A stretch of DNA of 64,000 nucleotides from JBLMZI01 sp050258755 (lineage in GTDB: Bacteria > Bacillota > Syntrophomonadia > Syntrophomonadales > DTU052), in contig JBLMZI010000005.1 in the NCBI GenBank assembly GCA_050258755.1, forward strand, positions 186,001-250,000, written 5' to 3'. The notes below the pieces were generated by a model, which did no database searches, was not told the origin of the DNA, and saw only the letters and a list, made by a program, of their open reading frames with translations. Position numbers and translations under genes: made by a program. Shown piece by piece: positions 50,895-60,040 of the stretch; position 1 is the first letter of the stretch; each line of letters opens with the position of its first letter.

Positions 50895-53678
50895 TTGTCG
50901 ACAAAGGGGAAATACGATCACACATTGAATCTGCTCACGACCGATTTTCCGATGCGGGCAAACCTGCCGACGCGGGAACCCGAGACTTTGAAATTCTGGC
51001 GGGAAATCGATCTATACCGGCTGGTTCAGGAACACATGAAGGGAAAGCCGACCTTCATCCTGCATGATGGTCCGCCCTATGCGAACGGGCACATTCATGT
51101 CGGGCATGCCCTGAACAAAATCCTGAAGGATATTATCGTGAAATACCAGACCATGCGGGGATTTAATTCACCGTATACACCGGGTTGGGATACCCACGGG
51201 CTGCCGATTGAGCAGCAGGCCATCAAAGCGCTGGGCATTGACCGGCACAAGACTGATGTTGTTGAGTTCCGCCGTCACTGCAAGAAATACGCCTTGAACT
51301 TTGCCGGGATTCAGAACGAGGAATTCCAGCGTCTCGGGGTTCGCGCTGACTGGGAGAATCCGTATCTGACCCTGGAACCGGAGTTTGAAGCTGCCCAGAT
51401 CGGCGTTTTTGGAGATATGGCCAAGAAGGGGTATATCTACAAGGGCCTGAAATCGGTGTACTGGTGCTGTGACTGTGAAACGGCACTGGCTGAAGCCGAG
51501 ATTGAGTATGCCGATAAACAATCCAGTTCGATTTACGTGAAGTTTCCGGTGGAAGATGCCCGCGGGCTGTTCGATGTGGCGGATACGTATGTGATTATCT
51601 GGACCACGACCCCATGGACCCTGCCGGCGAACGCCGGGATCGCGCTGAATGCCGAGTTCGACTATGTGCTGGTACAGGTGGGCTCGGAACGGTATGTTCT
51701 GGCGAAAGAACTGATGCCGGCGGTCAAGGAAGCGGCTGGTTGGGAAACCGCCGAGATTCTGAAAACCTTTAAAGGAAAAGACCTGGAGCGCGGCGTGGCC
51801 CGGCACCCGTTCTTCGACCGCGATTCCACCATCATTAACGGGGAGCATGTTACGCTCGATGCCGGTACCGGCTGTGTTCATACCGCGCCCGGGCATGGAA
51901 CCGAAGACTTTGATATCGGGAAAGTGTACGGCTTGCCGGTTTATTCGCCGGTCAATGATAAGGGTGTTTTTACCGCGGAAGCGCAGCAATTCCAGGGGAT
52001 GTTCTGTTATGACGCCAACGGGCCGATTATTGAAGAACTGAAAAATCGCGGCATGCTGGTCGCCAGCGGGAAAATAAGCCATCAGTACCCGCACTGCTGG
52101 CGCTGTAAGAATCCGATCATTTTCCGGGCTACGGAACAGTGGTTTGCGTCGATTGACGGTTTCCGGCAGCAGATACTCGAGAACATCGATAAAGTGCAGT
52201 GGATTCCTTCCTGGGGACGCGACCGTATTTATAACATGGTGGCCGAGCGCGGGGATTGGTGTATTTCGCGGCAGCGGACCTGGGGCGTTCCGATTCCGAT
52301 TTTCTACTGCGACGGATGCGGGGAAATTGTGATTAACGACGATACCATCCACCATCTGCAGGACATCTTCCGGGTTGAGGGCTCGGACGCCTGGTTTGCC
52401 CACAGCGCGCAGGAATTGCTGCCGAATGGTTTTACCTGTCCGAAATGCGGCGGCAGCGCGTTTACCAAAGAAAAAGACATCATGGACGTATGGTTTGACT
52501 CAGGCTCGAGCCACATCGGGGTGCTGGAAAACAAGCCCGGTCTGGTTTGGCCTTCGGATATGTATCTGGAGGGAAGCGACCAGCATCGAGGCTGGTTCAA
52601 TTCCTCGATCACAACCTCGGTAGCGGTCCGCGGGGTAGCACCATACCGCATGGTTTTGACCCATGGTTTTGTGGTCGACGAACAGGGGCGCAAGATGTCC
52701 AAGAGTCTTGGCAACGTGGTCGACCCGCAGGCGATCACCCAGGAACTGGGGGCCGACATCCTTCGGCTTTGGGTCGCTTCCGCAGATTACCGCAATGACG
52801 TGGCGGCTTCCCCCAATATCATGAAACAGGCGGCCGAGGCTTACCGGAAGATTCGAAACACCTGCCGGTTCATCCTGGGCAATATTCACGATTTCGATTC
52901 GGAAAAAGACCGGGTGGCGGTTGCGGACATGAAGGAAGCCGACCGGTGGGCCTTGATGAAGCTGCACCGGCTGATCCAGCGGGTGACCCGGGCCTGTGAA
53001 AACCACGAATTCCATGTGGTCTATCATTCGATCCACTATTTCTGTACGATCGATATGAGCTCGATTTACCTGGATATCATCAAGGACCGGCTCTATACGG
53101 ATTACCCCGCCAGCATCGGGCGCCGGTCGGCCCAGACGGTGATGTATGATGTGCTTCAGGCTTTGGTCAGGATGCTGGTTCCTTTCCTCGCGTACACAAC
53201 CGAAGAAATCTGGCAGTTCCTGCGCCGTGACGGGGATCCGGTCACCGTGCAGATGCTGACCTGGCCTGAGGTGGATGAGACGCTGCTGAACGCCGAGCTT
53301 GAGGCGCGTTGGGACCGCCTGCTGAAGGCGCGCGAAGTTGCCTCCAAGGCCTTGGAGGAAGCCCGGCGCGAGAAGAAGATCGGGCATTCGCTCGGTGCGA
53401 TCCTGAAATTCGCGGCATCTGAGGATTGGGCGGCGTTGTTGAACTCGGTGGACGAACTTGATAAGCTGTTCATAGTTTCCGGGGTTGACATTTCCGTACA
53501 GGAAAATGCGGGTCCGGACTACATCAAGCTTGAAGAGGTTGCCGGGCTGGCCGTCAAGGTTGAGCCTTCCACCCATGTGAAATGCGAACGATGCTGGATC
53601 TTGTCCCCGACGGTGGGTGCTTCCGCTGAACATCCGACCCTTTGTGCCCGCTGTCAGGACGTTGTCAGCCGGCTATAA
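50895..53678 (+). CDS. ileS: Isoleucyl-tRNA synthetase
   Basis: 927 aa from TTG 50895 with AAGGGGTG 6 bases upstream; in-frame codons before it lie in the T-box terminator. Class I synthetase: HVGH at 68-71 within PPYANGHIHVGHALNK, the editing domain in the middle (GTGCVHTAPGHG), KMSKS at 600-604, and a C-terminal zinc site CERCW...CARC as in the bacterial type. N-terminal TLNLLTTDFPMRANLPTREPE is typical. Controlled by its isoleucine T-box. In Bacillota ileS often follows divIVA; here nth, PilZ and crotonase genes come between. Confidence 0.97.
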   Translation: MSTKGKYDHTLNLLTTDFPMRANLPTREPETLKFWREIDLYRLVQEHMKGKPTFILHDGPPYANGHIHVGHALNKILKDIIVKYQTMRGFNSPYTPGWDTHGLPIEQQAIKALGIDRHKTDVVEFRRHCKKYALNFAGIQNEEFQRLGVRADWENPYLTLEPEFEAAQIGVFGDMAKKGYIYKGLKSVYWCCDCETALAEAEIEYADKQSSSIYVKFPVEDARGLFDVADTYVIIWTTTPWTLPANAGIALNAEFDYVLVQVGSERYVLAKELMPAVKEAAGWETAEILKTFKGKDLERGVARHPFFDRDSTIINGEHVTLDAGTGCVHTAPGHGTEDFDIGKVYGLPVYSPVNDKGVFTAEAQQFQGMFCYDANGPIIEELKNRGMLVASGKISHQYPHCWRCKNPIIFRATEQWFASIDGFRQQILENIDKVQWIPSWGRDRIYNMVAERGDWCISRQRTWGVPIPIFYCDGCGEIVINDDTIHHLQDIFRVEGSDAWFAHSAQELLPNGFTCPKCGGSAFTKEKDIMDVWFDSGSSHIGVLENKPGLVWPSDMYLEGSDQHRGWFNSSITTSVAVRGVAPYRMVLTHGFVVDEQGRKMSKSLGNVVDPQAITQELGADILRLWVASADYRNDVAASPNIMKQAAEAYRKIRNTCRFILGNIHDFDSEKDRVAVADMKEADRWALMKLHRLIQRVTRACENHEFHVVYHSIHYFCTIDMSSIYLDIIKDRLYTDYPASIGRRSAQTVMYDVLQALVRMLVPFLAYTTEEIWQFLRRDGDPVTVQMLTWPEVDETLLNAELEARWDRLLKAREVASKALEEARREKKIGHSLGAILKFAASEDWAALLNSVDELDKLFIVSGVDISVQENAGPDYIKLEEVAGLAVKVEPSTHVKCERCWILSPTVGASAEHPTLCARCQDVVSRL

Positions 53679-53760
53679 TTCACCGGAATTGCACAACCAG
53701 GGGATTCTTCTAAGCGGCAAAAACGAATCTTGCCGATTCATCATTGGAGGGGGAGCGAAC

Positions 53761-54045
53761 GTGAGAGAAGAGGGACACAGGCTCATTATCACGGTAATCG
53801 GCCAGGACCGGGTCGGGATTATCGCATCGATTTCCAATATCCTGGCCTCCGCCAATGTCAATATTCTGGATATCAGTCAGACGATCATGCAGGAGATTTT
53901 CACCATGATCATGATCGTGGATGCCAAGCAAAGCAATATTTCGGTCCCGGAACTGTCCAAGATGCTGAGTGAAAAAGGCAAAGAACTTGACCTGGTAATT
54001 ACCACCCAGCACGAAGACGTGTTCCGCTTCATGCACAGGATATAA
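53761..54045 (+). CDS. ACT-domain protein of the UPF0237 family
   Basis: 94 aa from GTG 53761 behind GGAGGGGG. A single ACT domain (LIITVIGQDRVGIIASISNILASANVNILDISQTIM), then a helix ending in TTQHEDVFRFMHRI. Members bind small ligands, probably amino acids. It stands directly before the UPF0210 gene, a pairing kept across many bacteria, so the two likely act together; what they do is not known. Confidence 0.88.
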   Translation: MREEGHRLIITVIGQDRVGIIASISNILASANVNILDISQTIMQEIFTMIMIVDAKQSNISVPELSKMLSEKGKELDLVITTQHEDVFRFMHRI

Positions 54046-54058
54046 GGAGGGATTGGGT

Positions 54059-55426
54059 TTGCCATTCAGCCTGGATCCGAGTGAAATCATCGAAACTGTT
54101 CAAATGCTGGAAATGCAGAATCTCGATATCCGGACGATCACGATGGGCGTCAGCCTTCGGGATTGCAGGGGGGATCATTGTGCCCAGATCAAGTCGCGGA
54201 TTCACGACAAATTGATCCGGACCGCCGGCAATCTGGTGAAAGTTGGCGAGGATATTGAGAAGGAATACGGAATACCGATCATTAATAAGCGTATTTCGGT
54301 GACACCGATTTCCATCGTGGCCGACGGCTGTTCGGTCGAAGAGATGGAAGAAATCGGCGAAGTGATTGACCAGGCGGGCGCCGAGATCGGGGTCAACTTC
54401 ATCGGTGGTTTTACCGCGCTGGTCCACAAGGGGATGACCAGGGGCGATGAGGCGCTGATCCACGCTATTCCGGGGATGATGGCCCGCACCGAACGGGTTT
54501 GCTCGTCAGTCAATGTCGGGACGACCCGGGCTGGCATCAACATGGACGCGGTTGCCTTAATGGGCCGTATTATCAAAGAAACGGCTGAGCGTACCGCTTC
54601 GCGGGACGGCATCGGCTGCGCCCGGTTGGTCGTGTTTTGCAACGTGCCGGAGGATAATCCCTTTATGGCAGGGGCCTTCCACGGTGTGGGCGAACCCGAA
54701 GCGACGATCAATATTGGGATCAGTGGTCCCGGCGTGGTGCTGAATGTGGTGCGCCGGATGGCTGGCGCCGATTTCGGGACGCTCGCCAATGAAATTAAGA
54801 ACACCGCCTTCAAAATAACCCGTATGGGAGAACTGGTTGGCCGGGTAGCCAGCAAAAGACTGAATGTGCCGTTCGGGATCGTCGACCTGTCATTGGCCCC
54901 GACTCCGGCTGCGGGGGACAGTGTTGCCGATATTCTGGAGGCGATTGGCGTGGAGCGCACTGGCGCGCCCGGAACGACTGCCGCGCTCGCAATGCTGAAC
55001 GACGCAGTGAAAAAGGGCGGCGCGATGGCGTCATCTTATGTCGGCGGCCTTTCCGGTGCCTTTATTCCGGTGAGTGAGGATGCTGGCATGGTGCGCGCTG
55101 TGGTGGATGGCAGCCTGACGCTTGAAAAACTGGAGGCTATGACCTGCGTTTGTTCGGTAGGCCTCGATATGATTGCGATTCCCGGCGACATTTCGGCGGA
55201 AACGATCGCGGCCATCATTGCCGACGAGGCGGCCATTGGAATGATCAACCATAAAACGACCGGCGTTCGCATTATCCCGGTGCCCGGCAAAAAGGAAGGG
55301 GACTGGGTGGAATTCGGCGGGCTGCTGGGCGCGGCGCCGATCATGGCGGTAAACCGCTTTGATTCCAGCGTCCTGATTCGCCGCGGCGGACGTATTCCGG
55401 CGCCGATTCATGCGCTGAACAACTAG
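54059..55426 (+). CDS. UPF0210/DUF711 (PFL-like) protein
   Basis: 455 aa from TTG 54059, 8 bases after AAGGAGG (TTG 54053 is too close). Family with a PFL-like barrel; members read EIIETVQMLEMQNLDIRTITMG at the start, as here, and then GVSLRDC, SVNVGTTRAGINMDA, CNVPEDNPFMAGAFHG and GFDLSLAPTPAAGDSVADILE-type sequence. No glycyl-radical motif or activase gene is seen. Function unknown. Paired with the ACT gene upstream (13 bases). Confidence 0.88.
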   Translation: MPFSLDPSEIIETVQMLEMQNLDIRTITMGVSLRDCRGDHCAQIKSRIHDKLIRTAGNLVKVGEDIEKEYGIPIINKRISVTPISIVADGCSVEEMEEIGEVIDQAGAEIGVNFIGGFTALVHKGMTRGDEALIHAIPGMMARTERVCSSVNVGTTRAGINMDAVALMGRIIKETAERTASRDGIGCARLVVFCNVPEDNPFMAGAFHGVGEPEATINIGISGPGVVLNVVRRMAGADFGTLANEIKNTAFKITRMGELVGRVASKRLNVPFGIVDLSLAPTPAAGDSVADILEAIGVERTGAPGTTAALAMLNDAVKKGGAMASSYVGGLSGAFIPVSEDAGMVRAVVDGSLTLEKLEAMTCVCSVGLDMIAIPGDISAETIAAIIADEAAIGMINHKTTGVRIIPVPGKKEGDWVEFGGLLGAAPIMAVNRFDSSVLIRRGGRIPAPIHALNN

Positions 55427-55435
55427 GATGGTGTC

Positions 55436-56074
55436 ATGATCCAGCGGGAACGATTTGAAGATCTTGATCTTTTCAAGATTCAGCCTGGGCGGCTTGGCTG
55501 GTATTTCGGAAAGGTTTACGCCTACGGACTGGATGGGGTACTGATTAATTCCGGCCCCAGGTCGGAGGCCAACCGCTTCCTGGAACTGCTGCGGCCAAAG
55601 CGCCCGGATCTGATTGTAAACAGCTGCAGCCAGGCTGAACTCTGCGGTGCCAACGGCGTCATACAGCAAGCGTTCAGCATTCCGGCATTCGCGCACAAGC
55701 GGGCTTTGGGGAAGATCCGGTATCCGGAGGAACAGAGTCTGAAACAGCGATGGATCTGGGGGCCGGCCGCACCCAGCAAGGTCAGACGGGTGGGTCAGAC
55801 GCTGGCTTCCGGGGAGAGCCTTTTCGTGATCCAAGAAACCGAAGGGTTTGCGCCGGGGCATATTTGTCTGTTCGAGAAGAAACGGGGCTGGCTGTTCACC
55901 GGTGATTTGCTTTCCGGGCAGCCGCCGGCGGATGAGGCAGCGTTTGCCACGGACCTATCCAGGCTTTTGAAGCTCGACCCCACTCTTGTTTTCTGTGCCC
56001 GGAACGGCGTGAAAGAAAGACCGGCCGAAATCATCGCGGCACGGCTGCACGCGCTGGACACCGGGCAGGAATGA
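55436..56074 (+). CDS. Metallo-beta-lactamase-fold protein lacking its metal site
   Basis: 212 aa, ATG start; the ribosome site is weak (GGATGG). The MBL pattern is visible but the metal ligands are replaced: where active members read VNTHSHEDHVGG this reads VNSCSQAELCGA (61-72), so the ligand positions H, H, D, H become C, Q, E, L. The next ligand histidine in PGHSPGH becomes Phe (EGFAPGH, 136-142), and the late histidine region reads CARNGV. The aspartate in FTGDLL (154-159) and the glycine pattern are kept. It is probably a non-catalytic fold or uses different chemistry. Nine bases after the UPF0210 gene. Confidence 0.7.
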   Translation: MIQRERFEDLDLFKIQPGRLGWYFGKVYAYGLDGVLINSGPRSEANRFLELLRPKRPDLIVNSCSQAELCGANGVIQQAFSIPAFAHKRALGKIRYPEEQSLKQRWIWGPAAPSKVRRVGQTLASGESLFVIQETEGFAPGHICLFEKKRGWLFTGDLLSGQPPADEAAFATDLSRLLKLDPTLVFCARNGVKERPAEIIAARLHALDTGQE

Positions 56075-56131
56075 CCTTTAATGTTTCGCGTTTCCTGGAA
56101 TACTAAAAATAAGCGGAATTGAGAAGACTGG

Positions 56132-56470
56132 ATGAGAGAAGAAAGAGAACGGGAAATTGTAGAGATGCTCCATGCGGTGGTCGACAAAGTCGACGAAGTT
56201 GGCCGCGTGTTTGAAAAAATGCGCCTTGATCAGCTGATTGAGATGCTTCAGCATCCGCGCCGGCTGCTCTATATCAATTTCCTGATGGGGTTGGCACGGG
56301 GATTTGGCATGGCGATCGGATTTACGATTCTGGCCGGGGGTGTACTGTGGCTGCTGCAGCGGCTTGCGGTGCTGAACGTACCGGTCATTGGCGAGTTTAT
56401 CGCGGAAATCGTCCGGTGGGTGCAGGTGGAGCTGCAGGCGGGAGGGCCGAAATTACCGGGCGGGATGTGA
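56132..56470 (+). CDS. DUF5665-type small membrane protein
   Basis: 112 aa, ATG with GAGAAG upstream (weak). A charged N-terminal amphipathic helix (REEREREIVEMLHAVVDKVDEV), then LLYINFLMGLARGFGMAIGFTIL with one long or two short membrane segments (about 48-75), and a C-terminal helix ending in a Gly/Pro tail. This matches the DUF5665 family, which is known only as a domain. It sits just before the DksA/TraR-type gene; the role is unknown. Confidence 0.75.
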   Translation: MREEREREIVEMLHAVVDKVDEVGRVFEKMRLDQLIEMLQHPRRLLYINFLMGLARGFGMAIGFTILAGGVLWLLQRLAVLNVPVIGEFIAEIVRWVQVELQAGGPKLPGGM

Positions 56471-56474
56471 TTTT

Positions 56475-56975
56475 TTGAAGAAGAACCTGGTGAAGATTCG
56501 CCTTCTGGCTGAGCGCGAGCGGTTGCAGCGCTCGATACAAAAGAAAGTCGATATGTCCAAAATCGGGTTGAAGGCCGCTATCGACGAACTGTCGGTTTAC
56601 GATCAGCATATGGCAGATATCGGCACTGAGACCTTTGAACGGGAAAAAGACCTGGGCTTGCTTGAGATGCTTGAACAGCGCCTGGGTGACGTCAATCACG
56701 CGCTTGAAGCCCTGGATAACGGCCGCTACGGGATCTGTGAAGACTGCGGCCGGATGATCGATCCTCGGCGGATGGAACGGCTTCCGTACGCGACGCGGTG
56801 CATGAGCTGCAGTCAGAAAGAGGTCGATGGTTGGGGAGCTGCGCGCGTGGGATTGCCGCCCGATTTCAGCGAAATCATTGAAAAAGGCGACAAGTTCACG
56901 GTCGGCGGGGAACCTTTTTACGCGGACCGGCACAATTTTTATCGTGATCCGGCGGATTCCGAGTCAGGTCTGTAA
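56475..56975 (+). CDS. DksA/TraR-type zinc-finger protein (YteA-like)
   Basis: 166 aa from TTG 56475, 4 bases after the previous stop, behind GGGATGTGA. Coiled-coil start, then SVYDQHMADIGTETFEREKDLGLLE, a YteA-family signature, and a C4 zinc finger with C88, C91, C109 and C112 (CEDCGR...CMSC). Related to DksA, which binds the RNA polymerase secondary channel; YteA-type function is not established. In many Bacillota it precedes lspA-rluD, as it does here after five inserted genes. Confidence 0.87.
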   Translation: MKKNLVKIRLLAERERLQRSIQKKVDMSKIGLKAAIDELSVYDQHMADIGTETFEREKDLGLLEMLEQRLGDVNHALEALDNGRYGICEDCGRMIDPRRMERLPYATRCMSCSQKEVDGWGAARVGLPPDFSEIIEKGDKFTVGGEPFYADRHNFYRDPADSESGL

Positions 56976-57000
56976 ACCGGGGTCACTGAAGGGGAAACCA

Positions 57001-58248
57001 ATGCGCATAGGGCTTTTTTCAGACAGTTATACACCATATACCAGCGGTGTGGTCACCTCGATTCAAACCTTGAAGGCCGAGCTGACCGCACGGGGGCACG
57101 ATGTCCACGTTTTTGCGCCGGAGTATCCGAATCACATGGAAACGGAAACGAACATTCACCGCTTCTTTTCGGTTCCGGCGCCGACCAATCCGGATTTCAC
57201 CCTTCCGGTCCCGATTTCCCCACGGATGACAGCGCTGGTTAAACGGCTGCGGCTGGACGTGATTCATGTTCATTCCCCGTTCCTGCTGGGACAGATGGGG
57301 ATGCGCTGTGCGAACCGATGGGATATCCCGCTGGTTTTTACGTATCACACAAAATATGACCAATACGTGCATTACTTCCCGCTGGCCCAGGACCTAGCCC
57401 GGGATCTTACCATTCGGTACAGCCGTTATTTCTGCGGAAAATGCGATCTGGTGATCGCGCCGTCTACGGACATCGAATCGGTGATTCGCGGCTATGGCAT
57501 CCGCACAACGGTCCGGGTGGTTCCCACCGGGGTCGATACCGACAAATACACCGCCGGCGATCCTGATTGGCTGCGCCAGCGGTTTCATATCGAGCCAGAC
57601 CGCAAGATTTGCTTGTTTGTGGGGCGACTGAGTCCCGAAAAGAATCTCGCGTTCTTAATTGAGGCGATGGCCCGGGTCAAAGCGCGCGAGAAGGTTACGC
57701 TGGTTCTAACGGCTTCCGGGCCGATGGAACGCGAACTGCGCCAATTGGCGGCCGCACAGGGCATGGTTGAAGGGACCGACTTGATCTTCACGGGATTTTT
57801 GAATGATGAAGAACTGGTCAACGCTTACGCAGGCTCTGATCTGTTCACTTTCGCGTCCGTCACCGAGACGCAGGGCGTGGTACTGGTGGAAGCGATGGCT
57901 TCGGGTCTGCCGATTGCTGCGGTTGAAGCGTCCGGGACCAGGGACATGGTTCAAAACGGGAGCCAGGGGATTCTGACCCCGGTCGACCTGGATCAATTTA
58001 CGGAGGCAATCATTCGGCTTCTGAGCGATTCCGCGCTTCGCGAACAGATGGCGGCGGCCGGTGTTCAGCGTGCGCAGGCACTGTCCGCTCAGGGTATGGC
58101 TGAAAAGCTGGAAAACGAATATACCCGTTTGATCGAAAGAAACAAGCGAACGGCCAGCCGGCGTCGGGTGGTCAGCCTGTTCCCGGATCGAAACGATTGG
58201 GGGCGGATTGTCGAATGGCTTGGCACAAACAGGAAAACGGGTGTATAA
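57001..58248 (+). CDS. Glycosyltransferase family 4, lipid-type
   Basis: 415 aa from ATG 57001 behind AAGGGGAAA. GT-B retaining glycosyltransferase. MRIGLFSDSYTPYTSGVVTSI is the acceptor-side start of the diacylglycerol/phosphatidyl-inositol-type GT4 branch; HVHSPFLLG and FTYHTKYDQYVHYFP follow; the C-terminal half has FVGRLSPEKNLAFLIEA and the E-x7-E signature in SVTETQGVVLVEAMASG. Likely makes a membrane glycolipid; donor and acceptor are not determined. Its last codons hold the promoter of the next gene. Confidence 0.88.
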   Translation: MRIGLFSDSYTPYTSGVVTSIQTLKAELTARGHDVHVFAPEYPNHMETETNIHRFFSVPAPTNPDFTLPVPISPRMTALVKRLRLDVIHVHSPFLLGQMGMRCANRWDIPLVFTYHTKYDQYVHYFPLAQDLARDLTIRYSRYFCGKCDLVIAPSTDIESVIRGYGIRTTVRVVPTGVDTDKYTAGDPDWLRQRFHIEPDRKICLFVGRLSPEKNLAFLIEAMARVKAREKVTLVLTASGPMERELRQLAAAQGMVEGTDLIFTGFLNDEELVNAYAGSDLFTFASVTETQGVVLVEAMASGLPIAAVEASGTRDMVQNGSQGILTPVDLDQFTEAIIRLLSDSALREQMAAAGVQRAQALSAQGMAEKLENEYTRLIERNKRTASRRRVVSLFPDRNDWGRIVEWLGTNRKTGV

Positions 58249-58249
58249 T
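58220..58249 (+). promoter_or_regulatory. Sigma-A-like promoter of the YjfB gene
   Basis: TTGGCA (58220-58225), 18 bases, TATAAT (58244-58249), overlapping the glycosyltransferase stop and 31 bases ahead of the YjfB ATG. Confidence 0.6.
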
Positions 58250-58279
58250 GGCAATAGACAGTAGGAGAGGGTGGTGTCC

Positions 58280-58480
58280 ATGGAAGGTGTCGGCGGAGTA
58301 AGCGCGAACATACAGGATCGTGTCGCGGTGTCGGTGTTGAAAAAGGCCATGGAGCAGCAGGCAGCCCCACTGCAGGTCATGGAAAAGACCCTTGAAAAAA
58401 TGCAGCCGGCTGATCAGGCAAGCAAGCCGCCGGCAAGCCCGAACCAAAATGTTGGAAAACTGGTTGACATGTACGGTTAA
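58280..58480 (+). CDS. YjfB family putative motility protein
   Basis: 66 aa from ATG 58280, 9 bases after AGGAGAGG. Matches the YjfB pattern: an N-terminal VSANIQDRVAVSVLKKAMEQQ helix and a C-terminal NVGKLVDMYG. Bacillus YjfB is annotated as a putative motility protein, chiefly because of regulation with motility genes. No flagellar gene is in this window. It has its own promoter and terminator, so it is a single-gene unit. Confidence 0.8.
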   Translation: MEGVGGVSANIQDRVAVSVLKKAMEQQAAPLQVMEKTLEKMQPADQASKPPASPNQNVGKLVDMYG

Positions 58481-58511
58481 GAAGAGCCGCCGGGAGGCGG
58501 CTCTTTCAGTT
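58481..58511 (+). terminator. Intrinsic terminator after the YjfB gene
   Basis: GAAGAGCCGCC-GGGA-GGCGGCTCTTTC with T residues after it, starting immediately at the stop codon. Confidence 0.88.
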
Positions 58512-58583
58512 TTCGCCCGGGCGGTGCGGGCAATGGATATAGCGTACCGGGTCCATTGTTGTCGATTAAAGGATTGAAAAACG

Positions 58584-59345
58584 ATGCGGATTACTGAAAC
58601 AGTCCGGGCGATTCGGCCGGGAAGCGGCTGTATTGTTTATCTGATCGAAAACGAAGATGGCGTTATGATTGTCGATACCGGTTCCAATGCGGCATCGGCT
58701 GACCGGGTAGTCCGGTATCTAACGGAGCGGCTGAAGCGGCCGCTCAAAGACGTAACGGATATCGTTCTGACCCACGGGCATTGGGACCATGCGGGCGGAG
58801 CCAATCGGTTGCGCGCGTTGACTGGAGCTCGGGTTTCGATCCATCAAAACGACGTTCCGATGCTCACCGGCAAACCAATTGAGGAACGCTGGTTTGGCCG
58901 AACCCTGGATGGTGTGGAAAAGAGAATGAAACAGGTGGTGTTTCGGCTTGGGTACCTAGGTCTAGGGGCATGGCCGGGCCAGGTTGTTCCGGATCGGGTG
59001 TTTACCGGGACGGTTGAGCGCCTGAACCAGGAATGGACTGTACACTCGGTTCCCGGGCATACCCCGGGGTGCGTGGCTTTGTGGTCCGAAAAACAGCGGC
59101 TTTTGATTTCCGGCGATACTGCGGTGACCGTGATGGGCAAGGTCCTTCCGCCGCTCGCGCTGCTGACTGAGGATGGGGATCAAATCAAAGAATCCTGGCG
59201 GCGTCTGGAAGCCTTAGGCGCGCCGGATTGGATTCTTCCCGGCCATTTTACGCCGATCCGGTATGGCCGCCGACTGGCACTGCCTTATTCCTTCCGGGTG
59301 GTTGCAGACGCGGTCCAATCCGCCAATCAAGGAGCGCAGCCATGA
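58584..59345 (+). CDS. MBL-fold metallohydrolase, intact metal site
   Basis: 253 aa, ATG with AAAGGA upstream. Metallo-beta-lactamase fold with all ligand motifs: LTHGHWDHAGG (H64, H66, D68, H69), PGHTPGCVAL, ISGDTAV and the late ILPGHFTPI. The enzyme should hydrolyse an unknown ester, thioester or phosphodiester. Its stop overlaps the azlC start (ATGA), so translation is coupled with the transporter pair; the meaning of that link is unknown. Confidence 0.88.
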   Translation: MRITETVRAIRPGSGCIVYLIENEDGVMIVDTGSNAASADRVVRYLTERLKRPLKDVTDIVLTHGHWDHAGGANRLRALTGARVSIHQNDVPMLTGKPIEERWFGRTLDGVEKRMKQVVFRLGYLGLGAWPGQVVPDRVFTGTVERLNQEWTVHSVPGHTPGCVALWSEKQRLLISGDTAVTVMGKVLPPLALLTEDGDQIKESWRRLEALGAPDWILPGHFTPIRYGRRLALPYSFRVVADAVQSANQGAQP

Positions 59346-60040
59346 GCAATTCGGCGCGAACAGAGGTTGTTCGCGGAATCAAAGACGGCATTCCGGTCTT
59401 ATTGGGATATCTTCCACTGGGTTTTGCGTTCGGTGTGATGGCCCTGCAAAGCGGGCTGCGTCCGCTGGAGGCCGTGGCCATGTCCGCCCTGGCCTTTACC
59501 GGGGCCGGCCAGTATATTGCCATCGGCATTCTTGCCGCCGGCGGTATGGCGATCACGATTCTTACGATCAACCTGTTGATCAATCTTCGATATGTGCTGT
59601 TTTCTGCTGCGATGGCGCCGAAACTGAAATCGATTCCTTCGCTTAAGGCCGGTTTGTTGATGCTGGGCCTGACTGACGAGACCTACGCGGTCTGTATGAG
59701 CCGTACTGGCTCGCTTCCGGTTAACGGATGGTACCTTCTGGGCTTGAACGTCACCGCCTATTTTTCCTGGGTTTTCAGTACCGCAGGCGGCGTCCTGTTC
59801 GGTAATTTGCTGACCCATACCGATCGCTTCGGCTTGAATTTTGCTCTGCCGGCGATGTACACAATTCTGCTGGTGTTGGTGGCTTCAGGCCGGAAACCGG
59901 CAATCGTGGCTGGCCTTTCGGCCATGCTCACGCTGATCTGCGCCGTCTTGTTTCCGGCTTCTCTGGCCAACATGAGCTGTATTCTGGTTGCTGCCGTCGC
60001 AGCCGCTACGCTGGGGGTGATTCTGCCGGATGCGCACTGA
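59342..60040 (+). CDS. azlC: Branched-chain amino acid exporter large subunit AzlC
   Basis: 232 aa from ATG 59342, overlapping the hydrolase stop, behind AAGGAG. Polytopic membrane protein with about six to seven segments. GIKDGIPVLLGYLPLGFAFGVMA at the start, LSALAFTGAGQYIAIG and NLRYVLFSAA in the middle are AzlC signatures. With AzlD it exports branched-chain amino acids and their analogues. Confidence 0.9.
   Translation: MSNSARTEVVRGIKDGIPVLLGYLPLGFAFGVMALQSGLRPLEAVAMSALAFTGAGQYIAIGILAAGGMAITILTINLLINLRYVLFSAAMAPKLKSIPSLKAGLLMLGLTDETYAVCMSRTGSLPVNGWYLLGLNVTAYFSWVFSTAGGVLFGNLLTHTDRFGLNFALPAMYTILLVLVASGRKPAIVAGLSAMLTLICAVLFPASLANMSCILVAAVAAATLGVILPDAH

Noticed and set aside
51168..52403. 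411-codon - strand frame within ileS
   Set aside because: Shadow of the synthetase; no start signals or family motifs.
58584..59345. The MBL protein at 58584 as a second pseudo-enzyme
   Set aside because: All metal-ligand motifs are present (HGHWDH, PGHTPG, SGDT, PGH), so it is probably active.
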